NCBI RefSeq assembly: GCF_021234875.1
Contig: NZ_JAJQVM010000031.1
Span: 1-63,795 of the forward strand
From: Marinibactrum halimedae
Lineage (GTDB): Bacteria > Pseudomonadota > Gammaproteobacteria > Pseudomonadales > Cellvibrionaceae
Length of the DNA stretch: 63,795 bases
Direction of reading: 5' to 3'
Below the pieces are notes generated by a model. It searched no databases. It had not been told where the DNA came from and saw only the letters and a program-made list of their open reading frames with translations. A program made the position numbers and the translations under genes. This document shows, in pieces, positions 41,624 to 50,522 of this stretch. Every line of letters begins with the position of its first letter. The stretch's first letter is position 1.

Positions 41624-44299
41624 TTGGATGCTAAAGAACAGGATGTGCTGCTTGATAAAGAGGAATTGAAGAAGCGCTTTAAAAAGCTGTATAAAATTGA
41701 TAAACAGTGGCCGGCTTTAATTGCAGCGCGTTTAGCACTTCGGGTATGGCCGTTGATGGGTGTACAGCAACATTTTGATTTTTGGAAGCAGGAGCGCACT
41801 CAAGGTGATCGAACTGCAGGCCCGGTTAAGAAAAAAAAGAATGTTTTAACTGAAGAACGTGAAAAAGTAGAACCTGCTGTTGTTGATCGTCGAGTTGATT
41901 ATATTTTGGCGACGTTTTGGACAAGTGGTTGTTTTGTATTTAACAGTGATGAGGTAGTTTCTCAGAAAGAGAGGTCTATTGCTAGAATTGCCTATGTCGC
42001 CGCCGACGCCGCCGCCAGCGCCGCCTACACCGCCGCCGCCAGCGCCGCCGATGCCGCCGCCTACACCGCCGCCTACACCGCCGCCACCGCCGCCACCGCC
42101 GCTAACGCCGCCAACATCGCCGCCACCACCGTCGCCTACATCGCCACTAACACCGCCTACACCGCCGTCACCGCCGCCGCTAACGCCGCTAACGCCGCCA
42201 ACACCGCCGCCAACACCGCCGCCGCCAACGCTTTCTCCTTCGCTCAAAAAAATCAATTGTTCACAGACCTTAACTTTGCAGAAACAGGAAACGCGTTCAG
42301 GGAATTGGTCGCACAGCCTTTATGGGATTCTGTCCCAGATGAAATTAACACCATCTATAAAGATAAATTTCTACCGGCTGTGAATGATTTAATTGAAGAA
42401 GTAGGGGGCACTTCTTCAGAAAGTGTTAAAGCTCTAGAGCACGCCTTAGAGCTTTATGAATCTCTACTGGTTGACCCAAAATCCCAGTGGCAACCCACTT
42501 CCAGCGTATCCCCAGAAAATACCCGCAATAATCTCGACCGCCTTAACCGAGAAAAGTTAGTCCAAGGGTTAAATTCATTACTAACGGATAACGATAACAC
42601 CGAGCACATCACGATAGGCTTAATGGGCCACTGGGGCGTGGGGAAGACGCGTGTATTGGATTTATTGCGGGAGTCTTTAAAAAATAATAATGACTCTGGC
42701 GAGCCGTTTTTATTTGGTGAGTTCAACGCTTGGGCCTATGAACATGCGAAAAACAGCCAAGCCGCCATGGCCCATGAAGTGATTAAAGCCATGACGTCTT
42801 GCCCACATCGTGTACCGGTAGGGCATGATTTGCCATGGAACATTCGGTGGCATCGCTCTTTTATGAATGGCGGTAAAAGCCTTTCTTGGAAAATACTGAT
42901 TCGTACCCGTCTTTTATTTGGTTTCGCCGTACGTAAATACCCAGTAAAGATGTGGGTGTTTGTGGTGTGGTTAGGGCTATTTGCTTACTTAATTCCAGAA
43001 TTTATTCTGCCTTTATTGAGTGAAGGCGGAGAGTTAAAAAACGTATTGGATAAAAAAGGCGTTTTGGATTGGGGTATGATTGTCGGGTTGCTGTTGGGGA
43101 GTTGGCAATTGCCTCGTCAAGTACGCATTTTATTTTCTCAACCCATGACGAAGGAATTTCTCACTTATTTAAAATTACCCAATTACCTGGCGCATATTGG
43201 TGATATTGCGCAAATGCAAAAGGACATTCGCTTAATGGCTAATATTCGCTTGGGCGCCATGGTGGAGGGTAATCACGATTGGCTGGGTAAAGTTTTACCT
43301 AAGCGTCGGTTATTGTTTGTGGTAGATGATCTCGACCGGTGTGGCCCCCAAGGCATTGTCAAAACCTTTGAGGCAATTCGTTTGGTGTTGGATATCCCAC
43401 AAATTTACGTGGTGGTTGCCGTAGACCACCGTATTGCGCTGGCGGCGTTAGCTCAGCACTACGAAAAGTTGGAGAACCACCACAACCTGCAAGACGCCAA
43501 AGCCATTGCACGGGATTACTTGGCGAAGATGATTCAACTGCCCATTGTGTTAGGGGATGGCGATGGGGATACGCTAACAGGGTATCTAAGTCATTTGTGG
43601 AGTGATGAAGAGCAAGATAAAACCCAATGGTTGCATTGGCTGAACCCCCAAGAGCCAAACTTGAAAGAAAAAGGGAGCACTGCTAAACCCCCAAAACCCG
43701 ATGACATTGGCGAACAAAAAGAAAATTCAAACCATGAAAAAATCACAGAAGCTGAACTGGCACAGCGGGTGTTACAAGCCAAACCCCGAGAGGTGAGCTC
43801 GAAAAGCGAAGTGGGGATGAGTGATCAGCAAAAAGCGGCGTTTTATTATTGGTCTTCTAACTTTAAATTAACCAATGCCCGACAACTGAAACGTTTGCAC
43901 AACAGTTACAATTTGATTCGTTTGGTCTCTCATAATGAAGACGCAACGGTAGGTGATCCCACGGATGAAGCGTACTGTTTTCATTACGGTTATTTGGTCA
44001 CGTTATTGGCATTGGAGTGCGTGAATAGCATGGAGATGGCACAACATCGCCAACACTGCGCGCAGTTTTTGCGGGTGGGAAATGCAGAGCTGTTGCAGTG
44101 CTTACCAAGTGAAGAGCAACGCATTCATTTGGTGGCCGCACGAAACATTATTCAACAAGCTGCACAGGTTTTCTATGCGAACGAAGGGGGTAACGCCTTC
44201 GATCAATTACTGCATTATATAAGCAGTTTTGTACTGCCTGCCATCGATAATGTATCGAAAATAGAACCTCAAAGTGTGATCAAAGAGGATGCCGATTGA
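41624..44299 (+). CDS. KAP family P-loop NTPase with alanine-rich repeat
   Basis: The 891 aa protein starts at a TTG with GAGGG upstream. Residues about 125-203 form an Ala-rich repeat (AAYTAAASAADAAAYTAAYT is a typical stretch) of helix-forming (A-A-x) units. The NTPase begins at about 310: Walker A MGHWGVGKTRVLDLL (Lys about 342), two membrane helices inserted (about 441-465 and 484-497; KMWVFVVWLGLFAYLIPEFI), then Walker B RRLLFVVDDLDRCGP (about 560-575). That order is diagnostic for KAP NTPases, which are often tied to defence or conflict loci. It follows the DUF1629-like gene by 59 bases and is probably in its operon. A terminator follows. Confidence 0.9.
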   Translation: MDAKEQDVLLDKEELKKRFKKLYKIDKQWPALIAARLALRVWPLMGVQQHFDFWKQERTQGDRTAGPVKKKKNVLTEEREKVEPAVVDRRVDYILATFWTSGCFVFNSDEVVSQKERSIARIAYVAADAAASAAYTAAASAADAAAYTAAYTAATAATAANAANIAATTVAYIATNTAYTAVTAAANAANAANTAANTAAANAFSFAQKNQLFTDLNFAETGNAFRELVAQPLWDSVPDEINTIYKDKFLPAVNDLIEEVGGTSSESVKALEHALELYESLLVDPKSQWQPTSSVSPENTRNNLDRLNREKLVQGLNSLLTDNDNTEHITIGLMGHWGVGKTRVLDLLRESLKNNNDSGEPFLFGEFNAWAYEHAKNSQAAMAHEVIKAMTSCPHRVPVGHDLPWNIRWHRSFMNGGKSLSWKILIRTRLLFGFAVRKYPVKMWVFVVWLGLFAYLIPEFILPLLSEGGELKNVLDKKGVLDWGMIVGLLLGSWQLPRQVRILFSQPMTKEFLTYLKLPNYLAHIGDIAQMQKDIRLMANIRLGAMVEGNHDWLGKVLPKRRLLFVVDDLDRCGPQGIVKTFEAIRLVLDIPQIYVVVAVDHRIALAALAQHYEKLENHHNLQDAKAIARDYLAKMIQLPIVLGDGDGDTLTGYLSHLWSDEEQDKTQWLHWLNPQEPNLKEKGSTAKPPKPDDIGEQKENSNHEKITEAELAQRVLQAKPREVSSKSEVGMSDQQKAAFYYWSSNFKLTNARQLKRLHNSYNLIRLVSHNEDATVGDPTDEAYCFHYGYLVTLLALECVNSMEMAQHRQHCAQFLRVGNAELLQCLPSEEQRIHLVAARNIIQQAAQVFYANEGGNAFDQLLHYISSFVLPAIDNVSKIEPQSVIKEDAD
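41996..42232. repeat. GCC-rich triplet repeat tract coding for the Ala-rich segment
   Basis: About 80 codons are mostly GCC, interrupted every two to three codons by TAC, ACC, AAC, GAC or AGC. GC content jumps far above the flanks. Both other frames on the two strands are open through it (poly-Pro and poly-Gly shadows), which is expected from the repeat and does not imply genes. Confidence 0.95.
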
Positions 44300-44318
44300 A
44301 AGTGAAATACCGTAATAA

Positions 44319-44346
44319 AAAACCTCTCACGTAGGTGGGAGGTTTT
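44319..44346. terminator. Rho-independent terminator after the KAP gene
   Basis: AAAACCTCTCAC (44319-44330) and GTGGGAGGTTTT (44335-44346) pair with one mismatch around a 4-base loop, with A and T runs at the ends. It starts 20 bases after the KAP stop and can work in both directions. Confidence 0.85.
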
Positions 44347-44390
44347 CGTATTCCGGTTTAATATAAACTCAATCAATACTAAATAGTTTA

Positions 44391-44462
44391 ACTCAATGGT
44401 TTAACTAAGTGGTTTAACTAAGTGGTTTAACTAAGTGATTCAACTAAATAGTCTAATTAAAT
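44391..44462. repeat. 13-bp tandem repeats downstream of the GH26-like gene
   Basis: Units of AAGTGGTTTAACT recur in series with some decay (44395-44450) and continue as related AACTAAATAG stretches up to the stop codon of the minus-strand hydrolase gene at 44457. They lie in the 3' flank, between it and the terminator of the KAP gene. Confidence 0.8.
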
Positions 44463-45986
44463 AGAACAATTGGCACTGGCGGCTTGTGCGTCGCTCTCAA
44501 AACACTGATTGCAAGAGGCCGAGTAAACCGGGTGGCTGCTCGAACAATGATTCGACGTCGGTGTTGGCATAATTGGTGTTGGCGTCGGTGTTGAGATCGG
44601 TGCGGGTGCCGGAGTGAATACGGGTGTTGGTGGCGTATTGGGAACCGAGCAATAATCGTTCATTTGTTGCTCCGTGAAACAAGCGTTATTGGTTGGGCAA
44701 CGGTATGGGTGTGAGCTTGCACAAGACGAATCCAAATACTGTCCTAATCCAGTACCCGGTGCAGGTGCAGGTGCAGGTGCAGGTGCAGGCGTTGGTGTAG
44801 GAGTGGGCGCTGGAGTAGGCGTTGGTGTTGGTGTTGGAGCTGGCGTTGATGCGTTGTCGCTACCCAGTAACTCAAACAGGCCTGGAGACGCATTTAACCA
44901 ATCACTACCAGAGATCTCATTGACCCATAGATTTTGAATCGTGTTGTTCGTTTCAACTCGTGAATCACCCCAGTAACCTTCGTTATATGGGCTTGCCCAC
45001 TTGCCTTGGCTATCCCAGTCAGCATTGATGTAAGCGACCGCTTTAATGACATCATCATTGGCATCAATGTAGTTGAAGAAACCGCTAAACCATTCATCCC
45101 AAATTTGCTGAGCCGATTTATTGTCATCGGGTATTTGACGCTGAACGTTTGTGTTATGGGTTAAATCGCTGATGTCGAAACGCTGTGGTGCAGATTCTGC
45201 AATAATAACAGGCTTATTGTGTTGGCGAGCGAAATCAACAATGTTATTAATGGCGGAGTTCTGAACTTGGCAGTCGTCTGGGCGGAAATAAGAAAAGGCA
45301 ACCCAATCAACGTATTCACTACCCGGCCACCAGTCTTGGAAGTCATAACCACCGTAAGTTTGAATTGCACCGCCTAACCAAGGAGCACAATAACTTGAAC
45401 TCTGCCAAGTCATAATAATGTTCTCGGCATCGGCTTGCTCAATTTTATTGTGCATACGAACCCATGCTTGTTTGAAGGCGGTAGGGTCGTAGGTATTCCA
45501 ATTGCCGTCAAACTCATAACCCCAACGCAAGAAAACAGGGCGCTCCCAAGACTTCAGAATACGGACCATTTCATCCATATTCTCATCCAATTCACCATTG
45601 TTGATTTGATCTAATTGATTAACGAGGTAAACACCAATCGCCAGGGTGCTGTTTGGATAGTCAGCATAAAGTCGCCCCATATTATTGGGGCCTGCTTTAT
45701 TATCCACATCGGTAATCAGTCCGCTTAAATCCGCTAGGCTAACATAACCGGTTACGCCGCCAGGGGTAACACTTACTTGAGCGTTGTAGTTATCAATGCT
45801 TAGTAAATCTTGGCCAATAATTAATAATTTTTGGCCTTCAGGTGGTAAAAAAGGGCCTTCTACTGCATGAGACATGCTCGATGTAAGAGCAGCGGTGGCG
45901 ATAGTGATGGCAGCCGGTAATAATTTGAATCGTTTACTTTTATTAAACAATTTACTTTTACTAAACAGATTACTTTTATTGAACAT
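44457..45986 (-). CDS. Secreted GH26-like glycoside hydrolase (mannanase-type) with Cys-rich tail modules
   Basis: The 509 aa protein has an N-terminal extension of FNKS-type repeats, a signal peptide ending SMSHA (cleavage near residue 41) and a (beta/alpha)8 domain. The acid/base Glu158 lies in FLRWGYEFDGNWN and the likely nucleophile Glu264 in PVIIAESAP; both fit GH26, which mostly hydrolyses beta-1,4-mannan. A Pro/Thr/Ala linker of about 50 residues (APTPTPTPTPAP) leads to a Cys-rich segment (SSCASSHPYRCPTNNACF) and, after a second linker, a short related copy (NHCSSSHPVYSASCNQCF). These tail units resemble small carbohydrate-binding or docking modules. The substrate is inferred from family only. 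Confidence 0.8.
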   Translation of the reverse strand: MFNKSNLFSKSKLFNKSKRFKLLPAAITIATAALTSSMSHAVEGPFLPPEGQKLLIIGQDLLSIDNYNAQVSVTPGGVTGYVSLADLSGLITDVDNKAGPNNMGRLYADYPNSTLAIGVYLVNQLDQINNGELDENMDEMVRILKSWERPVFLRWGYEFDGNWNTYDPTAFKQAWVRMHNKIEQADAENIIMTWQSSSYCAPWLGGAIQTYGGYDFQDWWPGSEYVDWVAFSYFRPDDCQVQNSAINNIVDFARQHNKPVIIAESAPQRFDISDLTHNTNVQRQIPDDNKSAQQIWDEWFSGFFNYIDANDDVIKAVAYINADWDSQGKWASPYNEGYWGDSRVETNNTIQNLWVNEISGSDWLNASPGLFELLGSDNASTPAPTPTPTPTPAPTPTPTPAPAPAPAPAPGTGLGQYLDSSCASSHPYRCPTNNACFTEQQMNDYCSVPNTPPTPVFTPAPAPISTPTPTPIMPTPTSNHCSSSHPVYSASCNQCFESDAQAASANCSI

Positions 45987-46414
45987 AGTTTCACCCTGTT
46001 TTTATGGCGTTGTTAGGAATAAGGCCTTGCTTTTAAAGCCTTGTTGTTAAGAACGCTTGTTAGACCTTTTCGTACAGAACAACGACGACGGAGGCGTTTG
46101 CTGTCGCGATTGGAGATTTTTATGACTGAGAGGTCAAACGCTGGCGAGGACATTATGTCTGGGTTGGAAAATCTTTTGTATGTATTATTGTTTCATTTAA
46201 ATAGGTTGTGATGATGTCTGGTTAATGAGTTTGCTTTGCTTCTCATTTTGCAGGGAATATATAAAGTACTTCACATAGGTAAGTCATGTTAAGGTTTATT
46301 TTTTAGAGATGACTCGTGAATTATTTTTTCCATGGTGACGAAGCCGAATGAAAATTCAACGTTTATCGGTTTTTAACTTTGGTTTTTTAACTTCGGTTTT
46401 TTAATTTTGACTTT
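45987..46414. other. Intergenic region, nothing recognised
   Basis: About 430 bases lie upstream of the GH26-like gene and downstream of the antiporter gene, both minus strand. A short direct repeat, TTTTTTAACTTCGG-like, occurs near 46382-46405 next to the antiporter stop. No clear terminator or operator is seen. Confidence 0.5.
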
Positions 46415-47581
46415 TCAATCTCGACGTAAATGATCTTTTACGGCAACGGGGTTGGGTAAGTTAAAAATCACTAGATAACTGGAAACGATAAACGTAATAA
46501 TAGCGGCGGCTTGGATAAGTGTTGAGGCTTTTTCGCCAATCATTTCCCCTTGGGTGGCGACAAAGGCAATCAGTAAAGAAAATTCACTGATTTGCCCAAG
46601 TCTCAGGCCAATATCCCAAGACAGAGAGGCTTTTTCGCTGTGGCTTTTCAGTAAAAGTCCAAAAGTGACAGGTTTAATGACCAGCATGGCAATGGCCAAC
46701 ACGATTGAGGCAATAATGACATCTGACAGTAAAGTAATATTCAGCTGCGCCCCCAGAGAAAAGAAGAAGAGAATAAGGAAAAAGTCTCGTAAAGGTTTTA
46801 AGCTAATGGCAATGTATTGAGAGATGGGGCTGGTGGCGAGACAGACGCCTGCGATAAAAGCGCCAATTTCAGCGGAAAGGCCAACGAATGCAGCAGCTTC
46901 GGCCACCCCTAAACACCAGCCAATCGCCAATAAAAAAATAAATTCATGGATGCGATCAAAACGAGCGATCAAGTACAGTAAAATGTATTTTACAAACGCC
47001 CAGGAGCTTACGCCTAACAATGGCAGTGCGACTAGGGTTTGACCAAGCTTTTGTACATCGACTTGCCCGAGGTCGCCGCTGAGCAGAAACATTAAACATA
47101 GAATGGCAATAAAATCTTGAAACAGCAGCAACCCAACCATTAATTCGCCGGCGTGTTTGTGATGTAACACCGTCGTGGGCAGTAATTTGATCCCAATGAT
47201 GGTGCTGGAGAACATCATCGCGATACCAATAATGATATTTTCTACATGGCTAAAGCCAAATACCCACCCAATACCGTACCCTCCGATGGCAAACACGATG
47301 GAGCTAATGATCCCCACATTGGTGGCCTGCTTAAGCACGGCAAACAACGCTTTGGGCTGCATGTCCAGCCCGAGTAAAAACAATAAAAAAATGATGCCAA
47401 TATGTGCGATCTCGCTGATCAAATGCACTTCTGTGATCAGCTTAGTGCCATGAGGGCCAATTAAAATCCCCAGAGCGATGTAGGCTACCAATAAAGGCTG
47501 TCGAGTGTAGAGGGCAAAAGTGGCGAAAACGGCGGCACCTGAAAAAATCAAGAAAAACACTTGAAAGAGACTCTCACCCAT
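46415..47581 (-). CDS. Cation:proton antiporter, CPA2 (Kef-type) family
   Basis: The 388 aa integral membrane protein has about 12 helices. Family motifs: YIALGILIGPHG, IGIIFLLFLLGLDMQP, and LSAEIGAFIAGVCLATSP. It belongs with KefB/KefC-type sodium/potassium:proton exchangers. There is no C-terminal RCK (TrkA-N) domain: the frame stops 17 residues after the last helix. So it lacks nucleotide/glutathione gating known for KefB/KefC. The gene is divergent to the lipoprotein gene, and no partner gene is evident. Confidence 0.9.
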   Translation of the reverse strand: MGESLFQVFFLIFSGAAVFATFALYTRQPLLVAYIALGILIGPHGTKLITEVHLISEIAHIGIIFLLFLLGLDMQPKALFAVLKQATNVGIISSIVFAIGGYGIGWVFGFSHVENIIIGIAMMFSSTIIGIKLLPTTVLHHKHAGELMVGLLLFQDFIAILCLMFLLSGDLGQVDVQKLGQTLVALPLLGVSSWAFVKYILLYLIARFDRIHEFIFLLAIGWCLGVAEAAAFVGLSAEIGAFIAGVCLATSPISQYIAISLKPLRDFFLILFFFSLGAQLNITLLSDVIIASIVLAIAMLVIKPVTFGLLLKSHSEKASLSWDIGLRLGQISEFSLLIAFVATQGEMIGEKASTLIQAAAIITFIVSSYLVIFNLPNPVAVKDHLRRD

Positions 47582-48032
47582 GGCTCGTTCACCGAAATGA
47601 TTGGAATAGTATTTAGACTAAACGAAAAGGTGGTTTCCTGCGAACGTCAATCTTTATGAATGAAGAATGAATAAAAATCAAATAAATAATGAAGGGGATC
47701 AGTGCTTTTTGATCGGTGCTTTTTTATGGCTTAGATCAGGCATGAATTCAGTAGATGAGCGTTATTTTTATGACAGATTGATCAAAGCCTTTTCTGGAAA
47801 AATTAATTAAAGCCGCCAATACTGATTGTAATTCTGAATAATGAATTTGACGCAATATTTTAGGATTTTTTGCGTCAATGGTTCTTACGCTGTGGTCATT
47901 GTCTGATGGCCAATGGTTATTCGTATTTCAACAAACAATTTTCACTGTTTATCCACCACGGTTATTCTTCATTGGCATTTTTGGGTACGTGATGCGTAGA
48001 GCGTGTCAAATGAGGCGAGGAGACGATTTAAT
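47582..48032. promoter_or_regulatory. Divergent promoter region (antiporter minus, lipoprotein plus)
   Basis: About 450 AT-rich bases hold the promoters of two divergent genes. GAGGAG at 48015-48020 is a likely ribosome-binding site for the ATG at 48033. No other motif could be assigned. Confidence 0.45.
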
Positions 48033-50327
48033 ATGAAACAGTTTTCACCGAGCAAAAGTCTTTTTAATGAAAGCCCTTTTAATGAGAGTCCTTTTAATGA
48101 GAGCCCTTTTGACGACAGTCCTTCGAGTAAGACCCAATGGAGTTGGGGGCAACATTTGCGTGCAGCGAGTATGGGGTTATTTGTCTTAAGCCTCTGTGCT
48201 TGTGGCGGTGGTGGCGGTGGTAGCTCGTCTTCCGGAGCGACGCCTACACCGGCGCCGGTACAACCGTCATTCGACATTTCCGGTACGGCCGCAAAAGGGG
48301 TCATTGTGGGCGGTGTGGTGAATGCTTACCCCATTGTTGAGGGGATTGTGGACACCAGCAATAGTTTGGGTTCGGCTACCTCGGATGAAAATGGCAATTA
48401 CAGTATCACCATTGATAACTTCGAAGATCAGCCCATTGTTGTAAGAATTCAACCCGCTGAAGATGGCTCTACCATTATGAAGTGTGACATTACAGGCGGT
48501 TGTGGTGATGGTATTCCTTTTGGCGGCGATTTCCCCCTTACGGATACGAGTTTTGTCTTGGATGCAATGATTCCTACGCCCACCGGAGAGGAAATTGTTA
48601 CAAACATTTCCACCATGACCAACGTTGCCACCAGTGTTGCCCTAGAGGCCATTGCCGTGGGCGATGACGTTGATGATGCCATTGAAGATGCCAATACCAG
48701 TGTGGCCAATCGTTTTGGTTTAACCGGTGATGTAACACTATTTTCGATCGTGGATTTAACCGATCCGGCCGCAGTGGCGGAAGCCGATGACGATGACCTT
48801 GAGTTTAATTTATACAGCAGTGCCATTGTGCGAGCCGTATTGACCGACAACGCCTCGGCGGATTTGGTCAGTGCGATTGCCTTATTTGCAGAGCAATACG
48901 TAGAGCAGGACGGGTTGGCGGATCGGGAAGAAGACGGTGCTGAAGGCGTGACCTTGGCGGATATTTTAACCGCTGCATCGTTGGTGATCGACGATATCGA
49001 GCTTGAAGCAGAAGATGAGGGTATTGAAATTGACATTGCTGGGCTGGAAGTTGAGTTTGATACCCAGGCGGATTTCTTTTCCATGTTCGGCAGCTTTACG
49101 CCCTCTGAAGGAACGCCGATAGACAGTGATACCGATGGTTTGCAAGTCACTAAAGATTTCGTGGCGGACATTCGTACCATTGCTTTGAGTACCGACTTAG
49201 TGGGTGAGGAACCTTTTGCTGATGAGTTAGCGTTGGTGGAGGGGGTTTTTAATGACGATACGGCTTTATTGCTGGAGGCGGTCGAAATGGCTGTTTCTGC
49301 CATTGAGGGGGCGATGAATCCTAATGTTGCTGTGCCTGGGCTTCCTGTGGATGGAGGGTTTACGGACCTGCCCCCCATAACGGATCCCTCGATTGGCTTG
49401 CAGCCAGTAACTTATACAGATTCGGTGAGTGGCGTTGAAGTCGCGATTTCGGAGGAGGCTCAGGGCACACAATATCAGGTTAATCAGATTGTGCCGGTGA
49501 TGAATGACGCTGGGGTTGCGGTTGATGTGTCTGTGGCTATCACCATTTTCGACGAAGGCTCATTGATCGATGATAGTACGGGTGATGAAAGTTTACGCTT
49601 CGATGTTTCGGCCACTATTGGGGAAACGGTGTCTCTGGTGTCAGAAGCTGGATATTTGAGCTTACTAGAAAGCGCTTCTGGTGAAGACTCCACCATTGAG
49701 TTTGGAGCTTTATCCATTGCGCCAATGATTACTCAGTTATCTGGTGCAGACCCAATAACGTTTGAAGGCTTTTTGGAATTATCTTTGATTTCTGCTGAGC
49801 TTGATGACATTGATGTTGAAGAAGAGCTAGACGAGGAAGACCTTTTTGAAGATTTATTGGAAGCGTTTGAGGGAGAATTTTTCGAGTTATCTTTGGGGGG
49901 AACATTCAGTTCGGCCTCTGGGAGTCGTGTGAGTGGTTCAATATCTTTACTTTCGGCTGGCGCCGGTGAAGAGGATCAATTCAACAGCGTGGCGGTGTCT
50001 TTCTTAACGGCCATTGAAGGTGTCAGCGATGAAGTGGCCGTGTTGTTTTTCTTAGAAGACGGTGAGCTGGAAGAGAGTGCAACCTTTTCGATTCATTTTG
50101 ATGACGTCAGTTTATCTGTACAGGCGTTTGAATCGGATGAGGCGTCTCAGGTTTTCATCGTTAACCAGGACAACGTTGTGCTCTCTTATTCTGAAGTTGA
50201 AAATGACGATAACACAATCAGCGCTGAAGGCTTTATTGTTGTTGGTGAAGACGTATTCGCAGATATTTCTGCACGAGATGGTGTGATTATGATTGCTTAT
50301 AGTGATGGATCGTTTGAATCACTGTAA
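48033..50327 (+). CDS. Large acidic outer-membrane/surface lipoprotein of unknown function
   Basis: From the ATG at 48033 (MKQFSP), with GAGGAG upstream, the product is 764 aa; an upstream frame start (48003) has no ribosome-binding site. NESPF repeats (about residues 10-30) precede a lipobox LSLCAC and a flexible Gly/Ser tract of six Gly and four Ser. A carboxypeptidase-regulatory/Ig-like domain follows (SGTAAKGVIVGGVVNAYPI, then SDENGNYSITIDN), and then a long acidic domain. Proteins of this build are common in marine gammaproteobacteria, but the function is unknown. The gene is monocistronic with its own terminator. Confidence 0.8.
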   Translation: MKQFSPSKSLFNESPFNESPFNESPFDDSPSSKTQWSWGQHLRAASMGLFVLSLCACGGGGGGSSSSGATPTPAPVQPSFDISGTAAKGVIVGGVVNAYPIVEGIVDTSNSLGSATSDENGNYSITIDNFEDQPIVVRIQPAEDGSTIMKCDITGGCGDGIPFGGDFPLTDTSFVLDAMIPTPTGEEIVTNISTMTNVATSVALEAIAVGDDVDDAIEDANTSVANRFGLTGDVTLFSIVDLTDPAAVAEADDDDLEFNLYSSAIVRAVLTDNASADLVSAIALFAEQYVEQDGLADREEDGAEGVTLADILTAASLVIDDIELEAEDEGIEIDIAGLEVEFDTQADFFSMFGSFTPSEGTPIDSDTDGLQVTKDFVADIRTIALSTDLVGEEPFADELALVEGVFNDDTALLLEAVEMAVSAIEGAMNPNVAVPGLPVDGGFTDLPPITDPSIGLQPVTYTDSVSGVEVAISEEAQGTQYQVNQIVPVMNDAGVAVDVSVAITIFDEGSLIDDSTGDESLRFDVSATIGETVSLVSEAGYLSLLESASGEDSTIEFGALSIAPMITQLSGADPITFEGFLELSLISAELDDIDVEEELDEEDLFEDLLEAFEGEFFELSLGGTFSSASGSRVSGSISLLSAGAGEEDQFNSVAVSFLTAIEGVSDEVAVLFFLEDGELEESATFSIHFDDVSLSVQAFESDEASQVFIVNQDNVVLSYSEVENDDNTISAEGFIVVGEDVFADISARDGVIMIAYSDGSFESL
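48060..48115. repeat. 15-bp in-frame repeats (NESPF) at the lipoprotein N-terminus
   Basis: Units of CTTTTTAATGAAAGC-like sequence repeat four times with frame kept, encoding FNESP or FDDSP. They lie before the signal peptide core. Confidence 0.9.
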
Positions 50328-50363
50328 GCGGGTATAAACAGGCTTTATTAAAGAAGAGAGCAT

Positions 50364-50414
50364 AAAAGCCGTTTATTGAGAGAGTTTATTTGTAGCACTC
50401 AATAAACGGCTTTT
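50364..50414. terminator. Rho-independent terminator after the lipoprotein gene
   Basis: AAAAGCCGTTTATTGAG (50364-50380) and CTCAATAAACGGCTTTT (50398-50414) are a perfect 17-bp inverted repeat with a 17-base loop. A T-run ends the right arm and an A-run starts the left, so it can act on both strands. Confidence 0.9.
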
Positions 50415-50422
50415 TAAGTTTT

Positions 50423-50498
50423 GAATTGTGGGTCGTACTTTAAATTGTGGGTCGTATTTTAAATTGTGGGTCGTATTTTAAATCGTCAGTTGTATTTA
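50423..50498. repeat. 19-bp tandem repeat, four copies
   Basis: Units at 50423, 50442, 50461 and 50480 follow AAATTGTGGGTCGTATTTT; the fourth is diverged. They lie between the convergent lipoprotein and DUF934 genes. They are not symmetrical and are too regular to be chance. Confidence 0.92.
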
Positions 50499-50522
50499 AA
50501 TTTTTTAAAACCGCCTACGCGT

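Noticed and set aside
41846-42383. Long Gly-rich (minus) and Pro-rich (plus) open frames over the KAP repeat
   Set aside because: They arise from the GCC-rich repeat lacking stop codons in other frames; the KAP frame has conserved domains on both sides.
50423-50498. CRISPR array
   Set aside because: Repeats are directly adjacent, 19 bp, with no spacers and no cas genes.
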